Under the pieces are notes generated by a model. It was given only the letters and a program-made list of their open reading frames with translations. It was not told where the DNA came from and did not search any database. This document shows, piece after piece, positions 8,390 through 15,698 of a stretch of 22,508 bases of DNA. A program made the position numbers and the translations under genes. Position 1 is the first letter of the stretch. Each line of letters opens with the position of its first letter. Origin of the DNA: JBAXPW01 sp037132015 (GTDB lineage Bacteria; Patescibacteriota; Microgenomatia; UBA1406; GWC2-37-13). The DNA is taken from positions 1 to 22,508 of the forward strand of contig JBAXPW010000021.1 of the NCBI GenBank assembly GCA_037132015.1, given 5' to 3'.

Positions 8390-9261
8390 AACAAAAGACA
8401 ATAGGAATGCTGAGTCTTGTAATTGCTACTCTTGCATATAGTGGTTTTGGTATATTAGCGCGATATGGAGGTTTTGAAATTCCTATATTTTTTGCTTCTT
8501 ATATCAGAGGAATTGTAGGATTTATCTTTTTTGGATTCGTACCGATTTTATTTCGCCTTGGATCTCCTTTAAAACGAAAAGATGCTTTTTTGGATGATAG
8601 GTAGATCTATCATAAATTGGTCAGGTTATCTGTGTTCATATTTTGCATTTTATTATTTGCCAATCGGGACTGCATATTTTATATTTTATGGAGGTAGTCT
8701 TATTTCAGGATATATATGGGGAGCATGGTTACTTAAAGAAAACCTGTCAAAAGTAAAAATAAGAGCATTGATCTTAAGCACTAGTTGGAATAGCTTTACT
8801 TTCATCGAAACAATTTGGACAAGGTGATTGGAAGTATATGTTTTCTGCTTTGTTAGGAGGAATGAGTTTTTCATATTGGATGGTAATTTCTAAAAAAATA
8901 TCAGGAAATTACTCAAATATCTTTATTAACCGCATTGATATGGGAGTGGGAGTATTTGCATTGATGATAGTGTCTCTCATTGTTGGTGAACATTGGGTCG
9001 CTCTTGCAATGACGATTGCATGGGGTGTTAATGTAGGTTTTGGGTTGATATGGATTATTACTGGGCTATTAATTATTAATAGTTATAGGTTTTAAATATG
9101 TAGATGGACAAATAGGGAATCTAATTATGATGACAGAGATTATCTTTGGGATACTTGCATATATATTTTTAGAAGTTCCTTCAACTATAACATTGTTAGG
9201 AGGTACTCTTATTGTTTCAGGAATTATGTTATCTGAACTTGATGGAACGAAAAAAAAGGTG
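8386..9261 (+). pseudogene. EamA/DMT-family transporter broken by three +1 frameshifts
   Basis: A conserved membrane protein reading is spread over three frames. Frame 1 (TTG at 8386, overlapping the kinase TGA) reads to a TAG at 8604. Continuity passes to the second frame near the T6 run at 8586-8591, then to the third frame near 8776-8778 (an extra base in TTAA), and back to the first frame near 9079-9082, ending at TGA 9259-9261. Each step fits one inserted base, and the three together restore the phase. Removing three bases gives about 290 codons, the usual size of an EamA drug/metabolite transporter, with about ten hydrophobic segments. Features include 'LAYSGFGILARYGG' near the N-terminus, 'GTAYFIFYGGSLISGYIWG' in the middle and 'EIIFGILAYIFLEVP' in the last part, which is typical of the second EamA repeat. 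It is either a recent pseudogene or locally poor sequence. The substrate is unknown. Confidence 0.8.
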
Positions 9262-9279
9262 AAGACATAAACAATTTTA

Positions 9280-9945
9280 TTATATTTTTGATTTATAAAA
9301 AGTCAAAAGAGCAATTCCTGTAACACTTCCCACAAATAATCCTGCAAGTAATCCAGAAAATAATCCCCGTAAAATAATGATGAGTAATGCGGTATTTTGA
9401 ACAGGTAGACTGAACGCAAGAGTAATAATCATGAGAGCAATTGACCAGCCAATTGCATTTGCTATGATCCATGTCCATGCTCTTTTTACATAACTTTTTA
9501 ATTCAAACCATTGTACTATGCCAAACGCAACGCCTAATCCGATTCCAAAAATAAGCGACTTCATAAGAAGATTAATTGTAGCATCGTTAGTTTGAAATAA
9601 AGTATCGGATGTGCTTGATAATACATCTAAAGAAGGAACACATCCCGCAAGCCAACCGATGATAGCTACGAGTGTAGTGAGAAAAACCCAAAAGAATCGA
9701 TTAACAGGAATCCAATTATGTAAGATAGTCCATTGTAAATTGCCAATAAGAATTCCTTGTATTAAACCTGAAAGAAGCGCAATTATTACAATACTTATCA
9801 TACGATAGGAATTTCCGGGTTGTGTCATAAAATCAAATATACCCATCATGAGGCCTATTATGATAGCTATAACAAACATTCCGCCAAATCCGCTAACACC
9901 TGTCCATAGCCAGTATGCACTAATGTCTATCTTTTTTTGCACCAT
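9280..9945 (-). CDS. Polytopic membrane protein with duplicated Gly-rich/QW module, unknown function
   Basis: A 221-residue integral membrane protein with about six to seven hydrophobic segments and no family name I can give. It has an internal repeat: a Gly-rich helix, then Gln-Trp, a basic residue, aromatic residues and Gly-Trp. Copy one is around Q71-W72, R83, W86 and G97-W98. Copy two is around Q145-W146, R155, W157/W159 and G166-W167. A third, degenerate Gly-rich helix lies at 194-214 ('GLFSGLLAGLFVG'). Similar QW/GW membrane proteins of unknown role are, to my recollection, common in Chloroflexi and cyanobacteria. It is convergent with the broken transporter (18-base gap) and divergent from pflB. 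A TATACT lies only 5 bases before its ATG. Confidence 0.8.
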   Translation of the reverse strand: MVQKKIDISAYWLWTGVSGFGGMFVIAIIIGLMMGIFDFMTQPGNSYRMISIVIIALLSGLIQGILIGNLQWTILHNWIPVNRFFWVFLTTLVAIIGWLAGCVPSLDVLSSTSDTLFQTNDATINLLMKSLIFGIGLGVAFGIVQWFELKSYVKRAWTWIIANAIGWSIALMIITLAFSLPVQNTALLIIILRGLFSGLLAGLFVGSVTGIALLTFYKSKI

Positions 9946-9950
9946 AGTTT

Positions 9951-9956
9951 AGTATA
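9951..9956 (-). promoter_or_regulatory. Possible -10 box giving a near-leaderless mRNA
   Basis: On the minus strand TATACT is followed by AAACT and then the ATG at 9945. With the usual 6-8 base distance from -10 to the start point, transcription would begin at or next to the start codon. The -35 at 17 bases (CTTTAT) is poor, so this is weaker than the similar site before the GT39-like gene. Confidence 0.35.
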
Positions 9957-9986
9957 TACATTATTACCCGAATATAAAGATGTGAG

Positions 9987-10011
9987 TTTTTCCTAATAAT
10001 GATAGGAAAAA
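9987..10011. promoter_or_regulatory. 9-bp inverted repeat between divergent genes, operator-like
   Basis: TTTTTCCTA and TAGGAAAAA form a perfect 9-bp inverted repeat around a 7-base centre. It lies about 35 bases upstream of the proposed pflB -10 and upstream of both divergent genes. There is no T-run directly after either arm to make it a good terminator for a gene in the window, so a binding site for a regulator of pflB is the more natural reading. I do not recognise the half-site as FNR, Rex or another named factor. Confidence 0.4.
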
Positions 10012-10044
10012 ACTATAGCTCTTTTATTGAGTAGTTGAAGGGAG

Positions 10045-10050
10045 TATAAT
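10045..10050 (+). promoter_or_regulatory. Candidate -10 box of the pflB-pflA-acd operon
   Basis: A perfect TATAAT lies 34 bases before the pflB ATG. The -35 region at 16-18 base spacing (around 10021-10028) is only T-rich and does not match TTGACA, which would fit a promoter needing an activator. The inverted repeat at 9987-10011 lies just upstream. Confidence 0.45.
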
Positions 10051-10084
10051 TGTATGAGTAATTAAAAAATCATGTTTCAGCACT

Positions 10085-12301
10085 ATGAATAATCAAAATA
10101 AATTAAAGTATAGTGGAAGTATAGATGTAAGAGATTTTGTACTGCAAAATATCACGCCATTTGAGGGAGATTCCTCTTTTTTATCTGGACCATCAGAAAG
10201 GACAAAAAAACTTTGGAACGTATGTTTATCCTTACTTCAGGAAGAGCGAGTAAAAAAAGTTTTAGATATCGACACCTCAGTTATTTCAACGATAAATAGT
10301 CATGATGCAGGATATGTAGATAAAGATCAGGAGGTCATAGTTGGACTTCAGACAGATGCTCCTTTAAAACGAGGGATAAAACCACATGGAGGAATACGAA
10401 TTGTTGAAAAAGCATGTGCAGAATATGGGAGGAGTGTCGCTCCTGAAATAGTAGAGATATTTAACAAATATAGAAAATCTCATAATGATGGTATTTTTGC
10501 TGTTTATACGGAAGAAATTCGATTACTACGATCATTAGGTATTCTTACTGGGTTGCCAGATAATTATGCAAGAGGGCGCATCATAGGAGATTATCGTCGA
10601 TTAGCTCTATATGGGTCAGATAAACTAATTGAGGAAAAAGAAAAAGATAAAACAATGCTTTCAGGGGATATGACTGATGAACTGATTCGATTGCGTGAAG
10701 AGATTTCTGAGCAGATTGTTGCAATAAAGCTTATAAAAGATATGGCACAACGATATGGCTACGATGTTAGTGTGCCTGCAAAGAATGCTTTGGAGGCAAT
10801 TCAATGGACATATTTTGCATATTTAGCAGGAATAAAAGAGCACGATGGAGCTGCAATGAGTATGGGAAATGTGAGTAATTTTTTTGATATATATATTGAG
10901 CGAGATCTTCAATCAGGTCTTTTGACAGAAGAAGGAGCTCAAGAACTTGTAGATCAATTCGTGATAAAGTTACGATTGGTTCGACATCTTCGTATGGATG
11001 AATATAATAAAATATTTGCTGGAGATCCTACTTGGGTAACAGAATCAATTGGAGGAACATGGGTTGATGGAACCCATAAAGTGACTAAAACATCATATCG
11101 ATTTTTGCAGACATTATATAATCTTGGTCCTTCTCCAGAACCAAATCTTACTGTATTATGGTCAGATAAATTACCTGAATCATTTCGTAAATTTTGTGCA
11201 CAAGTGTCTATAGACACCTCATCTATCCAATATGAAAATGATGATTTGATGCGAGAAGTTACACAATATGATGATTATGGTATAAGTTGTTGTGTTTCTC
11301 TCATAAAAACAGGAAAACAAATGCAATTCTTTGGTGCACGATGTAATCTTGCTAAAACATTATTATTAGCAATAAATGAAGGACGAGATGAAATAAAAGG
11401 TGTAAAAGTTGTAGAAGGAATATCGCATATGAGTGGTGAATTTCTTGATTATGAAGAAGTCAAAAAATCCTTTGCAATTACTATGAAATATATTGCTCAC
11501 GCTTACGTAAATACAATGAACATTATTCATTATATGCATGATAAATATTATTATGAACGTGCACAGATGGCTTTTCTTGATAGTGAATTAGAGCGAGTGA
11601 TGGCATTTGGAATTGCGGGTTTATCTGTTGTTACTGATTCGTTATCTGCTATCAAATATGCAAAAGTGAAGCCAATACGAAATGAAAAGGGAATTGCTAC
11701 AGATTTTGAAATAGTAGGTGAATATCCAAAATATGGAAATGACGATGACAGAGTTGACGATATAGCAAAAAGTTTAGTAGATGATTTTAATTTAGAGTTA
11801 CATAAACATCATATTTATCGTGATGCAGAACCTACTCTCTCAGTTCTCACCATTACATCTAATGTCATGTATGGAAAAAAAACAGGGGCAACTCCCGATG
11901 GTCGAAAAGCAGGGGCTCCGTTTTCACCCGGTGCAAATCCTATGCATGGTCGAGATACATCTGGCGCAATAGCTTCGCTTAATTCAGTCGCAAAATTATC
12001 ATACGAACATGCAAGAGATGGTATATCAAATACATTTTCTGTTGTTCCAAAAACACTCGGATCAGAACGAAGTGATCAAATTGGAAATTTGGTTTCTTTA
12101 ATTTGCGGATATTTTTTGCAAAAAGCGCATCACCTCAATGTAAATGTATTAAACAAAGAAACTTTATTAGATGCTATGGATAATCCTGAAAAATACCCAC
12201 AACTCACCATACGGGTTTCGGGATATGCTGTTAATTTTATTAAACTCAGTCGAGAACAACAGCAAGAGGTTTTGAATAGAACCTTTTTTGAAACAATGTA
12301 A
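10085..12301 (+). CDS. pflB: Pyruvate formate-lyase (formate C-acetyltransferase)
   Basis: A cytoplasmic glycyl radical enzyme: pyruvate plus CoA gives acetyl-CoA plus formate. At 738 residues it is close to E. coli PflB (760). The catalytic Cys pair is C402-C403 in 'YGISCCVSLIKTGKQMQFFG', and the radical Gly is G713 in 'RVSGYAVNF', 25 residues from the C-terminus as expected. The two adjacent Cys and the long match to the PflB core ('GIAGLSVVTDSLSAIKYAKV', 'KKTGATPDGRKAGAPF') separate it from diol dehydratase or choline lyase relatives, which have one Cys and other neighbours. The activating enzyme gene follows by 12 bases. The start ATG has no clear Shine-Dalgarno. The enzyme would be destroyed by oxygen when in its radical form, so anaerobic growth is implied. 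Confidence 0.97.
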   Translation: MNNQNKLKYSGSIDVRDFVLQNITPFEGDSSFLSGPSERTKKLWNVCLSLLQEERVKKVLDIDTSVISTINSHDAGYVDKDQEVIVGLQTDAPLKRGIKPHGGIRIVEKACAEYGRSVAPEIVEIFNKYRKSHNDGIFAVYTEEIRLLRSLGILTGLPDNYARGRIIGDYRRLALYGSDKLIEEKEKDKTMLSGDMTDELIRLREEISEQIVAIKLIKDMAQRYGYDVSVPAKNALEAIQWTYFAYLAGIKEHDGAAMSMGNVSNFFDIYIERDLQSGLLTEEGAQELVDQFVIKLRLVRHLRMDEYNKIFAGDPTWVTESIGGTWVDGTHKVTKTSYRFLQTLYNLGPSPEPNLTVLWSDKLPESFRKFCAQVSIDTSSIQYENDDLMREVTQYDDYGISCCVSLIKTGKQMQFFGARCNLAKTLLLAINEGRDEIKGVKVVEGISHMSGEFLDYEEVKKSFAITMKYIAHAYVNTMNIIHYMHDKYYYERAQMAFLDSELERVMAFGIAGLSVVTDSLSAIKYAKVKPIRNEKGIATDFEIVGEYPKYGNDDDRVDDIAKSLVDDFNLELHKHHIYRDAEPTLSVLTITSNVMYGKKTGATPDGRKAGAPFSPGANPMHGRDTSGAIASLNSVAKLSYEHARDGISNTFSVVPKTLGSERSDQIGNLVSLICGYFLQKAHHLNVNVLNKETLLDAMDNPEKYPQLTIRVSGYAVNFIKLSREQQQEVLNRTFFETM

Positions 12302-12313
12302 AGGAATTATAAT

Positions 12314-13036
12314 ATGCTTGTTCATTCTTTAGAATCATTTGGAACGCATGAAGGTCCCGGAATTCGCTTTGTAATATTTTTGCAAGGGTGTCTTTTTAGA
12401 TGTTTGTATTGTCATAATCCTGATACGCTAACTCGTATAGGAGGATATGAAACAACACCTTATGAATTATTACAAAAGATATTAAAATATAAACATTATT
12501 TTAGTAAAAACGGAGGGTTGACTGTATCTGGGGGAGAACCACTCTTACAGGCAAAAGAACTCAATATTTTATTTAGTCTTGTTCAAGAGGCAGGAATAAA
12601 TACTGCTCTTGATACGAATGGATATTGTTTTGATGATGATGTGAAAATGGTATTATCGCATACAGATTTAGTGTTATTAGATGTTAAACATATAGACTCG
12701 AAAAAACATAAAGTATTAACTGGACAAGAAAATAAAAAAGTATTATTCTTTGCTGACTATTTGGAGAAAAACAATATTCCATTTTGGTTGCGATATGTTC
12801 TAGTTCCGGGATACACAGATCAGATTGAAGATTTGGAAAAATGGGCACAACATTTTCAAGCGTATTTGATGGTAAAGCGAGTAGAAATATTACCCTATCA
12901 TACACTTGGTGTGCACAAATATAAAGCGCTTAATATGCCATATCAATTGAAAAATGTCTTACCACCAACTCAGGAGCAAATATCTATCACAAAAGAGATA
13001 TTTGAAAGATATCTACAAAATGTGTTTGTTCAATAA
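12314..13036 (+). CDS. pflA: Pyruvate formate-lyase activating enzyme (radical SAM)
   Basis: A 240-residue radical SAM protein that makes the glycyl radical on PflB using S-adenosylmethionine and a [4Fe-4S] cluster. The cluster motif C26-x3-C30-x2-C33 lies in 'GCLFRCLYCHNPDT', preceded by the PflA-typical 'SFGTHEGPGIRFVIFLQGC'. The SAM-binding 'SGGEP' is at 72-76. The length matches single-domain PflA (about 245), without the extra ferredoxin insert found in activases of other glycyl radical enzymes, which supports pyruvate formate-lyase as the partner. An AAGGA at 12301-12305, 8 bases before the ATG, is one of the few good ribosome binding sites in the window. Its position right after pflB gives matched production of enzyme and activator. 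Confidence 0.96.
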   Translation: MLVHSLESFGTHEGPGIRFVIFLQGCLFRCLYCHNPDTLTRIGGYETTPYELLQKILKYKHYFSKNGGLTVSGGEPLLQAKELNILFSLVQEAGINTALDTNGYCFDDDVKMVLSHTDLVLLDVKHIDSKKHKVLTGQENKKVLFFADYLEKNNIPFWLRYVLVPGYTDQIEDLEKWAQHFQAYLMVKRVEILPYHTLGVHKYKALNMPYQLKNVLPPTQEQISITKEIFERYLQNVFVQ

Positions 13037-13067
13037 GATGTAATTTATTATTTATTATTTATTTATT

Positions 13068-15182
13068 ATGGATTTGAAGTATCTTTTTTATCCTCAATCA
13101 GTAGCTGTTATAGGCGCATCTACAAAAATTGGAAGCGTCGGAAATGATATTGTAAAAAATTTGGTATCAAGTGGATTTAAAGGAAAAATTTATCCTGTCA
13201 ATCCAAATGCAGACAAATTATATGATTTGCCTTGCTATAAAGATATAAAATCAGTTCCTCATAAGGTGGATATGATAGTCGTAGCAGTACCTGCTAAATT
13301 AGTAACATCAGTTCTTGAGGATGCTGGAAAAAAAGGAGTAAAATCAGCGGTTATCATCTCTTCAGGATTTAAGGAAATCGGAGGAGAAGGTTTGGAAATG
13401 GAGATTGAAGTTACTAAAATTTGTAAAAAATATCATATTGCAACGATTGGTCCAAACTGTCTTGGACTTATGAATCCAGAGATTCATCTTAATGCATCAT
13501 TCGCAGCTCAGATGCCTCATCCCGGTGAAATCGCATTTATTTCACAAAGTGGAGCATTATGTAGCGCATTCTTAGATTATGGTGCAGGATTGGGTGTGGG
13601 ATTTTCCAAATTTATGAGTATTGGGAATAAAGCGAGTATCACAGAACAAGAGATATTGGAATATTTGGCCCAAGATGAAAAGACAAAAGTAATCATGATG
13701 TATGTTGAACAGTTAGACAATCCAATCGAATTTATCAATACTGTATCTAAGATCACTCATGGTGCAAATCCAAAACCAATTATCGCTATAAAATCAGGAA
13801 GAACTTCAGCGGGTATGGAAGCTTCAGCATCACATACTGGTTCATTGGGCGGAGATGATGCAGTATATGAAGCATTATTTCGTCAAAGTGGAATGATACG
13901 CGCAAATAGCATATCTGAATTATTTGATTATGCGAGTGTGTTTGCTAATAATCCTTTACCAAAGGGAAAGCGAGTGGCAATAGTAACAAATGCAGGAGGT
14001 CCCGGTATTATCACAACTGATGAAGTGATAGCTCAAGGTTTGGAATTAGCAACTCTTAACGAAAAAACATATACAATACTGCGTGAGTTACTTCCACCTA
14101 TAGTTCATGTCGGTAATCCAGTAGATGTTCTCGGAGATGCAAAAGCAGAACGCTATCGTATTGCAATTGATGCAGTTTTGGAAGATTCTAATATTGATGC
14201 TGTTATTGTGATCTTAACACCTCAGACAATGACAGAAATTGAGGACACAGCACGAGTAGTTATTCAAGCACGAGCAAAAACTCAAAAACCTATTATAGCG
14301 AGTTTTATGGGACTTATTACCGTGCAACCGGGGGTTAAACTTCTTCAATCTGCACATGTTGCTTCTGCTACGTTTCCTGAACATGCAGTTAATGCATTAG
14401 CTCGATATTGGGATTATGCAAAATCAGTAAGTGAAGGAAAAGAGCCATGGTACAAGACATTTACCGATGTAGATAGAGTAAAAGTTAAGTCTATTATCTT
14501 AGAACAAAAAGGAAAAAAAGAATGGTATGTTCCAGAACCAAAAGCGAAAGAAATGTTAGCATCGTATGGTTTGCCATTTTTACGTTCTGAGTTTGTATCA
14601 AAAGCAGAAGAGGCTGAGAATTTTGTAAAAAAAATAAACGCACCTTGTGTTTATAAAATAGTTTCTCCAGACATTATTCATAAATCAGATGTTGGAGGAG
14701 TGTTGTTAAATGTTACTCCAGAAAAAGCTATTGAAGGATACGAGTTGATACTGAAGCGCGTAAAGTTTAATTGTCCTGATGCAAAAATTGAAGGTGTACT
14801 TTGTGTTGAAATGGCTCAACCCGATGGATTTGAATTTATTATTGGTGCCAAGCGTGATAAAAATATGGGGCCATCTATAATGATTGGTCTTGGAGGAATA
14901 TATGTTGAGGTATTCAAAGATGTTGTATTCGGAATTCCTCCTATTACACAAGGTGTTGCAGAAAAGATGATTTTAGAAATAAAATCAAGTCGCCTTCTTG
15001 AAGGAGTACGGGGAAAACCGCAACTCGATACGGAAGTATTTATAGATGCTCTTATGAGATTATCTCAATTTCTTGAAGAATTTCCTGAGGTAGTTGAATT
15101 GGATATGAATCCTGTTTTAGTTCTTCCAAAAGGACAAGGTATACGTGTTCTTGATGCACGAATTGTACTTGATGAATCATAA
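13068..15182 (+). CDS. acd: ADP-forming acetyl-CoA synthetase, fused alpha-beta subunits
   Basis: A 704-residue NDP-forming acyl-CoA synthetase: acetyl-CoA + ADP + Pi gives acetate + CoA + ATP. Order: CoA-binding Rossmann domain (about 1-130, 'SVAVIGAS'), two succinyl-CoA-synthetase-like domains (about 145-450) with the phospho-His H256 in 'SASHTGSLGGDDAV', then the ATP-grasp beta part (about 480-704) with the second catalytic His H538 in 'SPDIIHKSDVGGV'. Alpha-beta fusion is found in several archaea and bacteria. There is no GNAT domain, so it is not a Pat-type protein acetyltransferase. It lies 31 bases after pflA in an AT-rich gap with no Shine-Dalgarno. Following pflBA, the natural substrate is the acetyl-CoA from pyruvate. 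Other acyl-CoAs cannot be excluded from sequence. Confidence 0.94.
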   Translation: MDLKYLFYPQSVAVIGASTKIGSVGNDIVKNLVSSGFKGKIYPVNPNADKLYDLPCYKDIKSVPHKVDMIVVAVPAKLVTSVLEDAGKKGVKSAVIISSGFKEIGGEGLEMEIEVTKICKKYHIATIGPNCLGLMNPEIHLNASFAAQMPHPGEIAFISQSGALCSAFLDYGAGLGVGFSKFMSIGNKASITEQEILEYLAQDEKTKVIMMYVEQLDNPIEFINTVSKITHGANPKPIIAIKSGRTSAGMEASASHTGSLGGDDAVYEALFRQSGMIRANSISELFDYASVFANNPLPKGKRVAIVTNAGGPGIITTDEVIAQGLELATLNEKTYTILRELLPPIVHVGNPVDVLGDAKAERYRIAIDAVLEDSNIDAVIVILTPQTMTEIEDTARVVIQARAKTQKPIIASFMGLITVQPGVKLLQSAHVASATFPEHAVNALARYWDYAKSVSEGKEPWYKTFTDVDRVKVKSIILEQKGKKEWYVPEPKAKEMLASYGLPFLRSEFVSKAEEAENFVKKINAPCVYKIVSPDIIHKSDVGGVLLNVTPEKAIEGYELILKRVKFNCPDAKIEGVLCVEMAQPDGFEFIIGAKRDKNMGPSIMIGLGGIYVEVFKDVVFGIPPITQGVAEKMILEIKSSRLLEGVRGKPQLDTEVFIDALMRLSQFLEEFPEVVELDMNPVLVLPKGQGIRVLDARIVLDES

Positions 15183-15185
15183 GGT

Positions 15186-15698
15186 ATGAATATTCAAGAT
15201 TATAAAAAGAAACTAAAAAAGCCAATGTTACCTCGAACACTTATTTTTTATGTTCGAGGTAACGAAGTCTTATTAGGACATAAGAAAAGAGGATTTGGAA
15301 AAGGAAAAATAAATGGAATTGGTGGAAAAGTAGAAAAGGATGAAACAATAGAGCAGGGAGCAATTCGAGAATTTAAGGAAGAAACAGGGGTAATACTTTC
15401 AACGGTTAAATCAGTTGGAGTGATTGAATTTTATTTCCCGCATATTACTGATGAATCATGGAATCAATGTGTGCATGTTTTTTTATCAAGTGAGGGAGTA
15501 GGTGAGCCTACAGAAACAGAAGAGATGTTACCTCAGTGGTATAAAATAAATGATATTCCTTTTGATTTGATGTGGGATGATGATAAATACTGGTTACCGC
15601 AGGTATTAAAGGGTAAAAAACTTAATGCTGAGTTTATGTTCAATGAATTATTGAATACAGCTGAACAGAATTTAGAGTTTTTTGAATTGCAATCGTAA
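15186..15698 (+). CDS. MTH1-like NUDIX hydrolase (oxidised purine dNTP pyrophosphatase)
   Basis: A 170-residue NUDIX protein likely to clean oxidised purine nucleotides (8-oxo-dGTP, 2-OH-dATP) from the nucleotide pool. The NUDIX box is intact: G47-x5-E53-x7-R61-E62-F63-x-E65-E66-x-G68. Outside the box it resembles mammalian MTH1/NUDT1 more than E. coli MutT: 'LLGHKKRGFGKGKINGIGGKV' before the box (Asn43 in place of MTH1 Asn33) and 'MWDDDKYW' (W130, D132, D133) in place of MTH1 'MWPDDSYW', which reads the base. It starts 3 bases after the acd stop; the AAGG before it is too close to act as a Shine-Dalgarno, so coupling to acd is likely. The ATG at 15225 is an alternative start. Its 3' end overlaps copA on the other strand by 27 bases. 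Confidence 0.9.
   Translation: MNIQDYKKKLKKPMLPRTLIFYVRGNEVLLGHKKRGFGKGKINGIGGKVEKDETIEQGAIREFKEETGVILSTVKSVGVIEFYFPHITDESWNQCVHVFLSSEGVGEPTETEEMLPQWYKINDIPFDLMWDDDKYWLPQVLKGKKLNAEFMFNELLNTAEQNLEFFELQS
15227..15263 (+). repeat. Perfect 13-bp inverted repeat (hairpin) inside the NUDIX gene
   Basis: GTTACCTCGAACA (15227-15239) and TGTTCGAGGTAAC (15251-15263) are exact reverse complements around an 11-base loop. This predicts a strong mRNA hairpin about 40 bases into the coding region. No T-run follows, so it is not a standard terminator. Confidence 0.85.

Noticed and set aside
8582..8604. Programmed +1 frameshifting as explanation of the broken EamA gene
   Set aside because: Three separate +1 shifts would be needed in one gene, and the second and third sites show no slippery run or stop-codon context known to promote shifting. 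Mutation or sequence error is simpler.
13037..13067. AT-rich TTATT-like repeats between pflA and acd as a regulatory repeat
   Set aside because: Only 31 bases of low-complexity sequence with no symmetry; composition alone explains it.
15225..15534. A 10-base direct repeat ATGTTACCTC at 15225 and 15525, exactly 300 bases apart
   Set aside because: Both copies encode Met-Leu-Pro in the same reading frame of the NUDIX gene and no further similarity surrounds them; this looks like chance codon reuse.
15186..15698. Classical MutT assignment for the NUDIX protein
   Set aside because: The residues around the NUDIX box (KKRGFGKG, MWDDDKYW) follow the MTH1 pattern instead.
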